A stretch of 64,000 nt of DNA from Anaerobutyricum hallii (GCF_900209925.1 NZ_LT907978.1:989219-1053218); one strand, 5' to 3'. Positions 1 to 9,513 are shown, numbered from the stretch's first letter. Program-made: numbers and translations. The notes: generated by a model from the sequence alone, not told the origin.

Positions 1-65
1 AAATCTGCAGTTATGTAGATTTTGATTTTAAGAGTACATGAATATAATTTAGGAGGAATTCCAAC

Positions 66-1277
66 ATGGGTTTAAATAAAAAATCTGTAGACGATATTAA
101 TGTAAAAGGACTTAAAGTTCTTTGCAGATGTGACTTCAACGTTCCATTAAAAGATGGTAAGATCACAGACGAGAACCGTCTTGTAGCTGCACTTCCAACA
201 ATCAAGAAGTTAATCGCAGACGGCGGTAAAGTAATTCTTTGCTCTCACTTAGGTAAAGTAAAAACAGAAGAAGATTACACAACAAAGACTTTAGCTCCAG
301 TAGCAGCTCGTTTATCTGAGCTTCTTGGACAGGAAGTAAAATTTGCAGCAGACCGTGAAGTTGTTGGACCAAACGCAAAAGCTGCAGTAGAAGCTATGAA
401 AGACGGAGATGTTATCTTACTTGAGAACACTCGTTTCCGCAAAGAAGAGACAAAGTGTGGAGAAGAATTCTCCAAAGACCTTGCTTCTATCTGTGATGTA
501 TTCGTAAATGATGCATTCGGTACAGCTCACAGAGCTCACTGCTCTAACGTAGGTGTTGCTTCTTTAGTAGACACAGCAGTAGTTGGATACTTAATGCAGA
601 AAGAAATCGATTTCTTAGGCAATGCTGTAGAGAACCCAGTACGTCCTTTCGTTGCTATCCTTGGTGGAGCAAAAGTTGCAGATAAGTTAAACGTTATCTC
701 TAACTTACTTGAGAAGTGTGACACACTCATCATCGGTGGTGGTATGGCTTACACATTCTTAAAAGCAAAAGGATATGAAATCGGTAACTCTTTAGTTGAC
801 GAGACAAAGATTGATTACTGTAAAGAAATGATGGAAAAAGCAGAAAGCCTTGGCAAGAAGTTACTTCTTCCAGTTGACTCTGTAATGGTAGATGCTTTCC
901 CTAACCCAATCGATGCTGAAATCCCAACATATGTATACGATGCAGACGCTATGGCAGCAGACAAAGAAGCTTGCGATATCGGACCTAAGACAATCGAATT
1001 ATACGCAGAGGCAGTAAAGACAGCTAAGACAGTTGTTTGGAATGGACCTATGGGTGTATTCGAAAACCCAATCCTTGCAGCAGGTACAAAGGCAGTTGCA
1101 GCAGCACTTGCTGAGACAGATGCTACAACAATCATTGGTGGCGGAGATTCCGCAGCAGCAGTTAACCAGCTTGGATATGGTGACAAGATGAGCCATATTT
1201 CTACAGGTGGCGGAGCTTCTCTTGAGTTCTTAGAAGGTAAAGAATTACCAGGTGTTGCAGCAGCAAACGATAAATAA
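66..1277 (+). CDS. pgk: Phosphoglycerate kinase
   Basis: Converts 1,3-bisphosphoglycerate and ADP to 3-phosphoglycerate and ATP in cytosolic glycolysis. The 403-residue length is normal. The N-terminal part has the substrate-binding pattern [12 protein letters not shown] (about 21-32) and SHLG (about 59); the C-terminal part has the nucleotide-binding [10 protein letters not shown] and [10 protein letters not shown] (about 355). GGAGG sits a few bases before the ATG. It heads the visible pgk-tpiA-gpmI block; a gap gene probably lies just upstream, outside the window (inference). Codon use is strongly biased, as expected of a highly expressed gene. Identification is secure. Confidence 0.98.
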   Translation: MGLNKKSVDDINVKGLKVLCRCDFNVPLKDGKITDENRLVAALPTIKKLIADGGKVILCSHLGKVKTEEDYTTKTLAPVAARLSELLGQEVKFAADREVVGPNAKAAVEAMKDGDVILLENTRFRKEETKCGEEFSKDLASICDVFVNDAFGTAHRAHCSNVGVASLVDTAVVGYLMQKEIDFLGNAVENPVRPFVAILGGAKVADKLNVISNLLEKCDTLIIGGGMAYTFLKAKGYEIGNSLVDETKIDYCKEMMEKAESLGKKLLLPVDSVMVDAFPNPIDAEIPTYVYDADAMAADKEACDIGPKTIELYAEAVKTAKTVVWNGPMGVFENPILAAGTKAVAAALAETDATTIIGGGDSAAAVNQLGYGDKMSHISTGGGASLEFLEGKELPGVAAANDK

Positions 1278-1282
1278 TTTCA

Positions 1283-1317
1283 GAATTACGGGAGTAGCGT
1301 TAGCTACAGAGTAATTC
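1283..1317 (+). other. Stem-loop in pgk-tpiA spacer (first)
   Basis: GAATTAC at 1283-1289 pairs with GTAATTC at 1311-1317, with a nested GTAGC/GCTAC stem inside. No U-tract follows, so it is not an obvious terminator. An mRNA processing or 3'-protection role is inferred. Confidence 0.6.
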
Positions 1318-1326
1318 GTGACATCA

Positions 1327-1356
1327 GTTAGGGTCAGAATACCTTTTGACCCTAAC
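1327..1356 (+). other. Stem-loop in pgk-tpiA spacer (second)
   Basis: A perfect 10-bp stem, GTTAGGGTCA at 1327-1336 against TGACCCTAAC at 1347-1356, with a 10-nt loop. There is no T-run after it. It lies 31 bases before the tpiA start. Confidence 0.65.
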
Positions 1357-1387
1357 ATCATAAATATATAATAAAGGGGAATTTGTT

Positions 1388-2137
1388 ATGCGTAAGAAAA
1401 TCGTAGCAGGTAACTGGAAAATGAATAAAACTCCTAGTGAGGCAGTTGAATTAGTAAATATGTTAAAACCACTTTGTGCGAATGAAGATGTTGACGTAGT
1501 ATTCTGCGTACCAGCAATCGACATTATCCCAGCTATGGAAGCTGCAAAAGGTTCTAACATCGCAATTGGTGCAGAGAATATGTACTATGAAGAAAGCGGT
1601 GCTTACACTGGTGAGATTTCTCCTGCTATGTTAGTAGATGCCGGAGTAAAATACGTTGTTCTCGGACATTCTGAAAGAAGAGAATACTTCGCAGAGACAA
1701 ACGAAACAGTTAACAAAAAAATGTTAAAAGCTTTCGAACATGGTATTACACCAATCATGTGCTGTGGAGAAACTTTAGAGCAGAGAGAACAGGGCGTTAC
1801 AATGGACTTTATCCGTCAGCAGGTTAAAGTTGGTTTCTTAAATGTAACAGCAGATCAGGCTAAGACAGCAGTAATCGCTTACGAGCCAATCTGGGCGATC
1901 GGAACAGGAAAGACTGCTACAACAGAGCAGGCTCAGGAAGTTTGTGCAGAGATTCGTAAATGTATCGCAGAAATCTATGATGATGCAACTGCTGCAGCAA
2001 TCCGTATTCAGTATGGCGGAAGTGTAAACGCTAAGACAGCTCCAGACTTATTTGCACAGGCAGATATTGATGGAGGTCTTGTTGGTGGAGCTTCCTTAAA
2101 AGCTGATTTTGGTCAGATTGTAAACTATAACAAATAA
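1388..2137 (+). CDS. tpiA: Triosephosphate isomerase
   Basis: Interconverts dihydroxyacetone phosphate and glyceraldehyde-3-phosphate. At 249 residues it is full length. Visible landmarks are the N-terminal GNWKMNK (catalytic Lys about 13), the catalytic His in [12 protein letters not shown] (about 95), the catalytic Glu in [12 protein letters not shown] (about 166) with the mobile loop behind it, and the phosphate-binding IQYGGSVN and GLVGGASL near the C-terminus. An AAAGGGG site precedes the ATG. It is second in the glycolytic block and has the same strongly biased codon use as pgk. Confidence 0.98.
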   Translation: MRKKIVAGNWKMNKTPSEAVELVNMLKPLCANEDVDVVFCVPAIDIIPAMEAAKGSNIAIGAENMYYEESGAYTGEISPAMLVDAGVKYVVLGHSERREYFAETNETVNKKMLKAFEHGITPIMCCGETLEQREQGVTMDFIRQQVKVGFLNVTADQAKTAVIAYEPIWAIGTGKTATTEQAQEVCAEIRKCIAEIYDDATAAAIRIQYGGSVNAKTAPDLFAQADIDGGLVGGASLKADFGQIVNYNK

Positions 2138-2181
2138 TAAGCTTTGCATTTTAAAGCAGAGTAATAAGAATGTTAACAGTA

Positions 2182-2205
2182 ACCCGCGGACTTTTCTCCG
2201 CGGGT
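2182..2205 (+). other. GC-rich stem-loop between tpiA and gpmI
   Basis: ACCCGCGGA at 2182-2190 and TCCGCGGGT at 2197-2205 form a perfect 9-bp stem around a 6-nt loop, about 30 bases before gpmI. No U-tract follows, so read-through or RNA processing is more likely than full termination. Confidence 0.65.
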
Positions 2206-2234
2206 CAACTAAACTTTAAACGGGAGATTATAAA

Positions 2235-3779
2235 ATGAGTAAAAAACCTACAGTATTATTAATTATGGACGGCTTTGGTTTAAATGACAGACATGAAGCC
2301 AATGCTGTATATGAGGCAAACACTCCAAATATCGATAAGTTAATGGAAGACTGTCCATTTGTAAAAGGAAATGCCAGCGGCCTTGCTGTTGGTCTTCCGG
2401 ACGGACAGATGGGTAACTCAGAAGTTGGACATCTTAACATGGGTGCAGGACGTATCGTATATCAGGAGCTTACAAGAATTACAAAAGCAATTCAGGATGG
2501 CGATTTCTTTGATAATAAAGCATTTTTAGAAGCAGTAGAAAACTGTAAAAAGAATAATTCCACACTTCATTTATATGGTTTATTATCTGATGGTGGAGTA
2601 CACAGCCACAATACACATCTTTATGCTTTATTAGAGCTTGCAAAGAGACAGGGACTTACAGACGTATGTGTACATTGTTTCCTTGATGGTCGTGACACAG
2701 CCCCAACATCTGGTAAAGAATTCATCGAAGAATTAGAAGCTAAGATCAAAGAAATCGGTGTAGGCCAGATCGCATCTATCGAAGGTCGTTACTATGCAAT
2801 GGACAGAGATAACCGCTGGGATCGTGTAGAAAAAGCTTACGCTGCTTTAGTTTACGGTGAAGGTAATGAAGCAGCAGATGCAGTAGAGGCAATTCAGGCT
2901 TCTTATGATAATGATAAGACAGATGAGTTCGTTATCCCTACAGTAATCAAGAAAGATGGACAGCCAGTAGGCACAGTAAAAGCAAATGATTCCGTTATCT
3001 TCTTCAACTTCCGTCCAGACCGTGCAAGAGAAATCACTCGTGCCATGTGTGACCCTGAATTTACAGGATTTGAAAGAAGAAATGGAGTATTCCCATTAAC
3101 GTATGTCTGCTTTACAGAATATGATGAGACAATCCCTGGAAAGATTATCGCATTCCACAAAGAAGAAATTACAAACACCTTCGGAGAATTCCTTGCAGCA
3201 AACGGTTTGACACAGCTTCGTCTTGCAGAGACAGAAAAATACGCGCATGTAACATTCTTCTTCAATGGAGGTGTAGAAGTTCCAAATAAGAATGAGGATA
3301 GAATCCTTGTTAAGTCTCCAGCAGTAGCAACTTATGATTTACAGCCGGAGATGAGCGCACCAGAAGTTGGAGAAAAACTTGTAGAAGCAATCAAATCTGA
3401 TAAATACGATGTGATTATCATCAACTTTGCAAACCCTGATATGGTAGGACATACTGGCGTACAGGAAGCAGCAATTAAGGCAGTTGAGACGGTAGATACC
3501 TGCGTTGGAAATGCAGTAGCAGCATTAAAAGAAGTAGATGGACAGATGTTTATCTGTGCAGATCATGGAAACTGCGAACAGTTAATTGACTATGAAACAG
3601 GAGAACCATACACAGCACATACAACAAACCCAGTTCCGTTTATCCTTGTAAACTATGATCCGGCTTATACATTAAGAGAAGGCGGATGCTTAGCAGATAT
3701 TGCTCCAACCTTAATCGAGATGATGGGAATGGAACAGCCAAAAGAAATGACAGGAAAGTCACTGCTTATTAAGAAATAA
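2235..3779 (+). CDS. gpmI: Phosphoglycerate mutase, 2,3-bisphosphoglycerate-independent
   Basis: Isomerises 3- and 2-phosphoglycerate using two Mn ions and a phosphoserine intermediate. It is an alkaline-phosphatase-superfamily protein of 514 residues, the usual size. The N-terminus has LLIMDGFGLN (metal Asp about 11), GNSEVGHLNMGAGR holds the catalytic Ser (about 61), HCFLDGRDT follows, and the C-terminal metal sites are NFANPDMVGHTG and ICADHGNCE. It closes the glycolytic block and is followed by a terminator-like hairpin. Enolase is not next to it; a divergent enolase lies near 12 kb. Confidence 0.98.
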   Translation: MSKKPTVLLIMDGFGLNDRHEANAVYEANTPNIDKLMEDCPFVKGNASGLAVGLPDGQMGNSEVGHLNMGAGRIVYQELTRITKAIQDGDFFDNKAFLEAVENCKKNNSTLHLYGLLSDGGVHSHNTHLYALLELAKRQGLTDVCVHCFLDGRDTAPTSGKEFIEELEAKIKEIGVGQIASIEGRYYAMDRDNRWDRVEKAYAALVYGEGNEAADAVEAIQASYDNDKTDEFVIPTVIKKDGQPVGTVKANDSVIFFNFRPDRAREITRAMCDPEFTGFERRNGVFPLTYVCFTEYDETIPGKIIAFHKEEITNTFGEFLAANGLTQLRLAETEKYAHVTFFFNGGVEVPNKNEDRILVKSPAVATYDLQPEMSAPEVGEKLVEAIKSDKYDVIIINFANPDMVGHTGVQEAAIKAVETVDTCVGNAVAALKEVDGQMFICADHGNCEQLIDYETGEPYTAHTTNPVPFILVNYDPAYTLREGGCLADIAPTLIEMMGMEQPKEMTGKSLLIKK

Positions 3780-3839
3780 GCGGATAATGCTTATAAAGGA
3801 CAAAGATGATCTGCGTCTAACTAAAAAATAAACAAAAAT

Positions 3840-3886
3840 AGACCTTGTAGATTTGTGACAATCAGATCTTCAGGGTCTGTTTTGTT
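3840..3886 (+). terminator. Rho-independent terminator after gpmI
   Basis: AGACC near 3840 pairs with GGTCT ending near 3878 in a stem of about 15 pairs with some mismatches, followed by GTTTTGTT. It ends the pgk-tpiA-gpmI transcript. Confidence 0.65.
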
Positions 3887-4001
3887 ATAGGTAAAAGTGC
3901 AAACTTTATCTTTTACAAGCTTTGTGTTATCCTTTTAAGGAAATCAATTCGCTTAAACATAGTGGGTTAAGGTTGAATAAAAAAGAAAGGAAACACATAT
4001 T

Positions 4002-4751
4002 ATGAAAGGAACTACGAAAATAGGAACTCTTTGTTTGAATGGATTGGCGATCTTTTTAACAATTATTTTTGTGATAAGTATAGTTACTATGTCAGGGAAT
4101 ACTGTATCTGTACAGGCAGAAACGATAAAAAGCCAGAGGAAGAATATGTCAGATAAAAAAGCTGCAGTAAAAAAGAACAGATGGACCAGACTTATTCAAA
4201 AATACGAGAAGAGTGAGAAGGTAAACCAGCTTATTTTTGTGAAATACAAAGGAAACAGTAAGGCAGATATTATTTTGTATAAAAAAGCAAACGGAAAGTT
4301 TAAAAAAGTATTTGCCTGTGCCGGTTATGTTGGAAAGAACGGAATAAATAAAAAGCGTGAAGGTGATAAGAAAACACCGACTGGTACCTATGGTTTCACA
4401 AAAGCGTTTGGAATCAAAAGTAATCCGGGAAGTAAGATAAAATACATAAAGTTAAATTCTTATCTGTACTGGAGTGCGGGCAGAAAGTATTATAATCAGA
4501 TGATAGATATTCGAAAAGTAAAGGCAAGCCGCGCGGGGGAACATCTCATCCGTTACAGACCGCATTATAATTATGCATTGGCGATTGATTATAATAAAAA
4601 ATGCATCTATAAAAAAGGGGCAGCTATTTTCTTACATTGTACAGGAAGCAATCCGTATACGGGAGGTTGTGTTGCAGTGAAAGAAAAGTATATGAAAAAG
4701 ATTATGAAAACAGTAGATAAAAATGCAAAAATCTGCATTTATCCCAAATAG
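4002..4751 (+). CDS. L,D-transpeptidase (YkuD-fold), membrane-anchored
   Basis: Probable peptidoglycan cross-linking or tailoring enzyme of the YkuD family acting outside the membrane. Residues about 12-33 form one hydrophobic segment (signal peptide or anchor), followed by a Lys-rich stretch. The catalytic domain carries KKTPTGTYGF and, at the end, HCTGSNPYTGGCVAV, matching the family pattern of His, then Ser/Thr-x-Gly-Cys; Cys223 would be the nucleophile. GAAAGG precedes the ATG. It stands alone between terminator-like DNA and a repeat. The exact substrate is unknown. Confidence 0.85.
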   Translation: MKGTTKIGTLCLNGLAIFLTIIFVISIVTMSGNTVSVQAETIKSQRKNMSDKKAAVKKNRWTRLIQKYEKSEKVNQLIFVKYKGNSKADIILYKKANGKFKKVFACAGYVGKNGINKKREGDKKTPTGTYGFTKAFGIKSNPGSKIKYIKLNSYLYWSAGRKYYNQMIDIRKVKASRAGEHLIRYRPHYNYALAIDYNKKCIYKKGAAIFLHCTGSNPYTGGCVAVKEKYMKKIMKTVDKNAKICIYPK

Positions 4752-4829
4752 ATAGGTAAAATGAAATAAATATTGCAAAATAAGAGTAAGTAGCTTAATA
4801 TACGATATGTGACAGTAGAAGAAAAAATA

Positions 4830-4880
4830 GCTGCTGTCATTCACCACCTGAAAGAGGTGGGAGTCTTCTCGATTGAGATA
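4830..4880 (-). repeat. Dispersed hairpin repeat, copy B
   Basis: Read on the minus strand it matches the element at 14605-14668 over about 50 bases, sharing TCGAGAAGACTCCCACCTCT. It contains the hairpin CCACCT-gaaag-AGGTGG. A further stem, GACAGTAG/CTGCTGTC, joins 4811-4818 with 4831-4838. It lies about 35 bases before the map gene. Confidence 0.8.
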
Positions 4881-4913
4881 AATTAGAGGAATGATACAGA
4901 AAGAAGGATCAAA

Positions 4914-5783
4914 ATGAAGATAGGAAGAAATGATAAATGCTGGTGTGGCAGTGGAAGAAAGTATAAGGCATGTCATATGTCCTTTGATAATCGTATCAAA
5001 GATTACTGGAACAGAGGATATGAAGTGCCAGATCATTCTATGATCAAAACACCGGAACAGATAGAAGGAATACGCGAAGCAGGTAAGAAGAATACGATGG
5101 TGCTTGACTTTATTACTCCTTATGTAAAGGAGGGAGTAAGTACGGGAGAGTTAAACCGTCTTATTGAAGAGTACACAAGAGAAATCGGTGGAATTCCGGC
5201 ATGTCTTGGTTATCAGGGATATCCAAAAAGTGTCTGTATATCTATTGATGATGTGGTGTGCCATGGTATCCCAAGTGATGACCAGATTTTAAAAAGTGGA
5301 CAGATTCTGAATGTAGATTGTACGACAATTTATAATGGATATTTCGGTGATGCATCAAGAATGTTCTGCATCGGTGAGGTTTCTGAAGAAAAGAAAAAGC
5401 TTGTTCGTGTAACAAAAGAATGTGTCGATCTTGCGCTTGAGGCAACAAAGCCTTGGGGAACGATGGGAGATATGGGGTATGTTTGTAATAAACATGCTGT
5501 AGAGAATGGATACAGTGTTGTAAGAGAAATCGGAGGACATGGATGTGGTGTACAGTTCCATGAAGAACCATGGGTCAATCATATCGGTGAACCAGATGAA
5601 GGCATTCTTTTTGTGCCGGGAATGACATTTACGATTGAACCAATGGTAAATATGGGAAAACCAGACGTATGGGAAGATGAAGATGACGGCTGGACAATCC
5701 GCACAGAAGATGGTAAGCCTTCCGCACAGTGGGAATACACAATTTTGGTGACGGAAGATGGAACGGAAATTCTCTCTCATTAA
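4914..5783 (+). CDS. map: Methionine aminopeptidase, type I, with SEC-C zinc tail at the N-terminus
   Basis: Removes N-terminal Met from new proteins. Residues 1-22 form a SEC-C zinc motif (GRNDKCWCGSGRKYKACH), the type found on SecA and on some MetAPs. The catalytic M24 domain follows: metal ligands are the Asp in ILNVDCTTIYNGYFGDASR, the His in GGHGCGVQFHEEP, the Glu in FTIEPMVNMG and the last Glu in QWEYTILVT. Length is 289 residues, about 40 more than the plain bacterial enzyme. It is followed by a terminator. A second, plain map near the ribosomal genes is likely but outside the window. Confidence 0.93.
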   Translation: MKIGRNDKCWCGSGRKYKACHMSFDNRIKDYWNRGYEVPDHSMIKTPEQIEGIREAGKKNTMVLDFITPYVKEGVSTGELNRLIEEYTREIGGIPACLGYQGYPKSVCISIDDVVCHGIPSDDQILKSGQILNVDCTTIYNGYFGDASRMFCIGEVSEEKKKLVRVTKECVDLALEATKPWGTMGDMGYVCNKHAVENGYSVVREIGGHGCGVQFHEEPWVNHIGEPDEGILFVPGMTFTIEPMVNMGKPDVWEDEDDGWTIRTEDGKPSAQWEYTILVTEDGTEILSH

Positions 5784-5845
5784 TGTAATGTGTTAAACTG
5801 TTTGACTGGTGAGGGTGATTTTCCGTCAAAAAAGTAACTATTTCA

Positions 5846-5900
5846 AACTCCGCTCATAAAGCAGGTTGTTCCTATCTGTTTTTGCGAGCGGAGTTGTTTT
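5846..5900 (+). terminator. Terminator after map
   Basis: A perfect 10-bp stem AACTCCGCTC (5846-5855) and GAGCGGAGTT (5886-5895), with a 30-nt loop and then GTTTTATTTT. Confidence 0.75.
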
Positions 5901-6234
5901 ATTTTATAAATAACATTTAAAATATTAAGGTATTATAGAGCGGATTTGTATGTTTTCTATAGGAAGCGTGTCGTATTACATGAGTTTGGATCGTGGAGAA
6001 GCAGGGAGCTTTCTATGAGATAAAAAGTGAAAAATGAAGTCAAAAACAAAAAAAATGCAAAAATTTTTTTTAATCCTTCAAAAAAACTTGATTTTATTGC
6101 TTTAGTGTAGTAAGATAAAGTCCATAAAAATATCTAAGGTATTGACAAAGTGGTAGTGGAATCAGAATACTTGACATTGAGTTGATACATTAAAGTTATA
6201 TTTTTCATTATATATTATAAAGGAGGAAAAAATA
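5901..6234 (+). other. AT-rich non-coding region before livK
   Basis: The 451-base gap between map and livK holds the map terminator and then AT-rich DNA with no credible ORF. It probably carries the liv promoter and any regulator site; no known riboswitch fold was recognised. Confidence 0.6.
6142..6176 (+). promoter_or_regulatory. Candidate promoter elements for livK
   Basis: Two TTGACA hexamers occur at 6142-6147 and 6171-6176. The first has AATACT 18 bases downstream (6166-6171). The -10 matches are mediocre, so which one is used is uncertain. Confidence 0.35.
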
Positions 6235-7407
6235 ATGAAAAAGTTTATAAGTGTAATGTTAGTCGCTGCAATGGCAGTAACAGCATTAACAGGATGTGGT
6301 AGTAATTCAAGTTCTTCATCTAAGAAAGATGCAGACAAATATTATATTGGTGGTATTGGACCGACTACCGGAGCAACAGCGATTTACGGAACAGCCGTAA
6401 AGAACGGAGCACAGATTGCAGTAGATGAAATCAATGCTGCAGGTGGTATTAACGGTAAGCAGATTGAATACCGTTTTGAAGATGATCAGAATGATGCGGA
6501 GAAGTCAGTGAATGCCTATAATACATTAAAAGACTGGGGCATGCAGATGTTAGTAGGAACAACAACAACTGCTCCATGTATCGCAGTAGCAGGTAAGACA
6601 GCTTCTGATAATATGTTCCAGATTACTCCATCTGCATCTGCACCAGATGTACTCTCCAGTGGAAACGGTAATATATTCCAGGTATGTTTTACAGACCCTA
6701 ACCAGGGTATTGCATCTGCTCAGTATATTGCAGAGAACAAGCTTGCTAAGAAGATTGGTATTATCTATGATAGTTCTGATGTATATTCTTCAGGTATCGA
6801 AGAGAAGTTTGAAGCAGAAGCTAAGGATAAAGGACTGCAGATTGTTTCTAAAGCAGCATTTACAGCAGATTCTAAGACAGACTTTGGTACACAGCTTCAG
6901 AAAGCAAAAGACGCAGGTGCTGATTTACTCTTCTTACCTATTTACTATCAGGAAGCTTCTATTATCTTAAAACAGGCAGATACTATGGGATATAAACCGA
7001 AATTCTTCGGTGTAGACGGAATGGATGGTATCCTTACTGTAGAGAACTTTGATACGAAGTTAGCTGAAGGGGTTATGCTTTTAACACCATTCGCAGCAGA
7101 CGCAAAAGATAAAGCGGTTCAGAACTTTGTAAAGACTTACAAAGAAAAATATAAAGATACTCCGAACCAATTCGCAGCAGACTCTTACGATGCTGTTTAC
7201 GCATTAAAGGCAGCAATCGAGGAATCTAAAGCAACTACAGATATGAGTGCTTCTGATATGTGCGATGCATTAAAAGGTGCGATGACTAAGATTAAAATGC
7301 AGGGTCTCACAGGTGGAAAAGACGGTCTTACATGGAACGAGAGTGGAGAAGTAACTAAGTCTCCTAAGGCTGTTATTATTAAAAACGGTGCTTACAAGGC
7401 AATGTAA
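6235..7407 (+). CDS. livK: Branched-chain amino-acid type ABC transporter, substrate-binding lipoprotein
   Basis: Extracytoplasmic receptor of the LivJ/LivK family (type I periplasmic-binding fold). The signal peptide ends in the lipobox LTGC (Cys about 21), followed by a Ser-rich linker. The mature part starts YYIGGIGPTTGATAIYGTAV and shows the family features GAQIAVDEINAAGGINGKQI and FVKTYKEKY. Length is 390 residues. AAGGAGG lies just before the ATG. It leads the livKHMGF cluster and is cut off from livH by an attenuating terminator, which would give excess receptor over permease. The ligand, Leu/Ile/Val or a related amino acid, cannot be fixed from sequence. Confidence 0.93.
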   Translation: MKKFISVMLVAAMAVTALTGCGSNSSSSSKKDADKYYIGGIGPTTGATAIYGTAVKNGAQIAVDEINAAGGINGKQIEYRFEDDQNDAEKSVNAYNTLKDWGMQMLVGTTTTAPCIAVAGKTASDNMFQITPSASAPDVLSSGNGNIFQVCFTDPNQGIASAQYIAENKLAKKIGIIYDSSDVYSSGIEEKFEAEAKDKGLQIVSKAAFTADSKTDFGTQLQKAKDAGADLLFLPIYYQEASIILKQADTMGYKPKFFGVDGMDGILTVENFDTKLAEGVMLLTPFAADAKDKAVQNFVKTYKEKYKDTPNQFAADSYDAVYALKAAIEESKATTDMSASDMCDALKGAMTKIKMQGLTGGKDGLTWNESGEVTKSPKAVIIKNGAYKAM

Positions 7408-7444
7408 TTCTTAAGTGATTTGGATTAAATAATATAGCCCAGGG

Positions 7445-7474
7445 AAGGGGTTACCTGCGGGTAGCTCCTTTTTT
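7445..7474 (+). terminator. Partial terminator between livK and livH
   Basis: An 11-pair stem closes around a TGCG loop (7445-7455 with 7460-7470) and ends in six T. Because the permease genes continue on the same strand, it probably reduces rather than stops transcription. Confidence 0.8.
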
Positions 7475-7533
7475 GGTTTAGAGAAGTTTTTCGTTTTTTA
7501 GAAAAGCCGTAAGGACGGCACGGAGGAAAACAT

Positions 7534-8415
7534 ATGAGTTTTATATCATATTTGATAAATGGTATCAGCCTGGGAAGTATTTACGCAATTATTGCCCTTG
7601 GCTATACTATGGTATACGGTATCGCTAAGATGCTGAACTTCGCACATGGCGATGTTATCATGATTGGCTGTTACATCGTTTTTGTTTTGATGGGCAGTTT
7701 CCATCTGAATTCTACAGTAAGCATTATTGCTGCAATTATTGGATGTACCCTGCTTGGTGTAGTAATTGAAAAGATTGCGTATAAACCACTTCGAAAAGCA
7801 TCTCCACTTGCGGTATTGATTACTGCAATTGGTGTCAGTTACTTTTTGCAGAACTTAGCGTTGATTTTATTTGGAGCAGACACAAAGTCATTTACGTCTG
7901 TTGTACATATTCCATCAATTAAGCTGGCTGGAGGAAATCTTACAATTTCCGGTGTAACAATCGCAACAGTGATCAGTTGTATTGTTATTATGGCAGCATT
8001 GATGATTTTTATTAAAAAGTCGAAGTCAGGTCAGGCAATGCTTGCAGTATCTGAAGATAAAGATGCAGCACAGCTTATGGGTGTAAATGTAAATAAGACA
8101 ATTTCGCTTACATTTGCGATCGGTTCCGGGCTTGCCGCGATTGCTGGTGTATTGTTATGTTCCGCATATCCGACTCTTTCTCCGTATACTGGAGCGATGC
8201 CTGGTATCAAAGCATTCACTGCAGCGGTATTTGGTGGTATCGGTTCGATTCCGGGAGCGTTGATTGGTGGTATTTTACTGGGAGTAATTGAGATTCTGGG
8301 AAGAGCATATATTTCTTCACAGTTATCTGATGCAATCGTATTTGCCGTATTGATCATCGTACTTTTAGTAAAGCCTACGGGACTTCTTGGCAAACAGGTA
8401 CAGGAGAAAGTGTAG
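7534..8415 (+). CDS. livH: Branched-chain amino-acid ABC transporter permease LivH
   Basis: First integral-membrane subunit of the importer. At 293 residues it is typical of LivH, with about eight hydrophobic segments. Family features include the start FISYLINGISLGSIYAIIAL, the MLNFAHGDVIMIG motif after the first membrane span, and the cytoplasmic coupling region SEDKDAAQLMGVNVNK. The C-terminus has TAAVFGGIGSIPGALIGG. CGGAGG precedes the ATG. LivM begins 12 bases after the stop, showing operon structure. Confidence 0.95.
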   Translation: MSFISYLINGISLGSIYAIIALGYTMVYGIAKMLNFAHGDVIMIGCYIVFVLMGSFHLNSTVSIIAAIIGCTLLGVVIEKIAYKPLRKASPLAVLITAIGVSYFLQNLALILFGADTKSFTSVVHIPSIKLAGGNLTISGVTIATVISCIVIMAALMIFIKKSKSGQAMLAVSEDKDAAQLMGVNVNKTISLTFAIGSGLAAIAGVLLCSAYPTLSPYTGAMPGIKAFTAAVFGGIGSIPGALIGGILLGVIEILGRAYISSQLSDAIVFAVLIIVLLVKPTGLLGKQVQEKV

Positions 8416-8427
8416 GTGGCATAAGAA

Positions 8428-9513
8428 ATGAAAAAAGCAAATTTAAAAAGTATGAACAAACAGACAAAAAGTATGTTGATTACCTATGCTATGGTAATCG
8501 CAGTATTTATTATTGTAGAGGTTATGGTATCTACCGGAATGATGTCGAGTCTGATGCAGGGACTTCTTGTTCCGCTTTGCATTTATTCTATCGTAGCGAT
8601 CGGATTAAATCTTTGTGTAGGATATCTTGGTGAGCTGAGTCTTGGTCATGCAGGATTTATGTGTGTTGGAGCATTTTCAAGTGCTGTATTTTCAAAATGT
8701 ATGATGGCGACAGGAATGAATGAAACACTTCGTTTTATTCTGGCGATTCTTATCGGTACAGTTGTTGCAGCAATTTTTGGATGGCTTATCGGTATTCCGG
8801 TTCTTCGTCTTAGAGGCGATTACCTTGCAATCGTAACGCTGGCATTTGGTGAGATTATCAAGAATGTAATTAACGTTATGTATCTTGGAAAAGACAGTAA
8901 AGGATTTCATTTCTCCATAAAGGACAGTGCCTCTTTAAATATGGAGACAGATGGACAAAAGATCATTGATGGAGCAAAAGGTATTGTCGGAACGCCAAAT
9001 CAGTCTACCTTTGTTGTTGGTATTATTATTATTTTAATTAGTTTATTTGTTTGTTTTAACCTTGTAAACTCAAGAACAGGACGCGCGATCATGGCGATTC
9101 GTGATAATCGTATCGCAGCGGAATCTGTAGGTATCAATATTACAAAGTATAAATTAATGGCATTTACAATTTCAGCAGCGATTGCCGGTGCGGGTGGTGT
9201 ACTTTATGCACATAACCTGTCTACGTTAACAGCACTTCCTGCAAACTTCGGTTACAATATGTCCATTATGATTCTTGTATTCGTTGTTTTAGGTGGCATG
9301 GGAAGTTTTCGTGGATCTATTATTGCGGCAGTTCTTCTTACAATGCTTCCGGAAGTTCTTCGTGGACTTGCCGATTACCGTATGTTGATTTACGCGATTG
9401 TATTAATTATCATGATGCTCTTTAACTGGGCACCAAAAGCAATCGAGTGGAGAGAAAAGTATTCCATTAAGAGAATGTTTGGCAAAAAAGCAAAAGCAGA
9501 GGAGGTACAGTAA
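8428..9513 (+). CDS. livM: Branched-chain amino-acid ABC transporter permease LivM
   Basis: Second permease, pairing with LivH to form the channel. The 361-residue protein has a charged N-terminus (about 20 residues) before the membrane spans, then GYLGELSLGHAGFMCVGAFS and the coupling loop IRDNRIAAESVGINITKYK, both typical of LivM. A basic tail (about 330-361) extends into the cytoplasm. Its stop is two bases before livG, so translation is probably coupled. Confidence 0.95.
   Translation: MKKANLKSMNKQTKSMLITYAMVIAVFIIVEVMVSTGMMSSLMQGLLVPLCIYSIVAIGLNLCVGYLGELSLGHAGFMCVGAFSSAVFSKCMMATGMNETLRFILAILIGTVVAAIFGWLIGIPVLRLRGDYLAIVTLAFGEIIKNVINVMYLGKDSKGFHFSIKDSASLNMETDGQKIIDGAKGIVGTPNQSTFVVGIIIILISLFVCFNLVNSRTGRAIMAIRDNRIAAESVGINITKYKLMAFTISAAIAGAGGVLYAHNLSTLTALPANFGYNMSIMILVFVVLGGMGSFRGSIIAAVLLTMLPEVLRGLADYRMLIYAIVLIIMMLFNWAPKAIEWREKYSIKRMFGKKAKAEEVQ

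Noticed and set aside
815-1186. Minus-strand ORF of 123 codons inside pgk
   Set aside because: It is the shadow of a highly biased gene, has no ribosome site and a low-complexity Ala/Ser-rich product.
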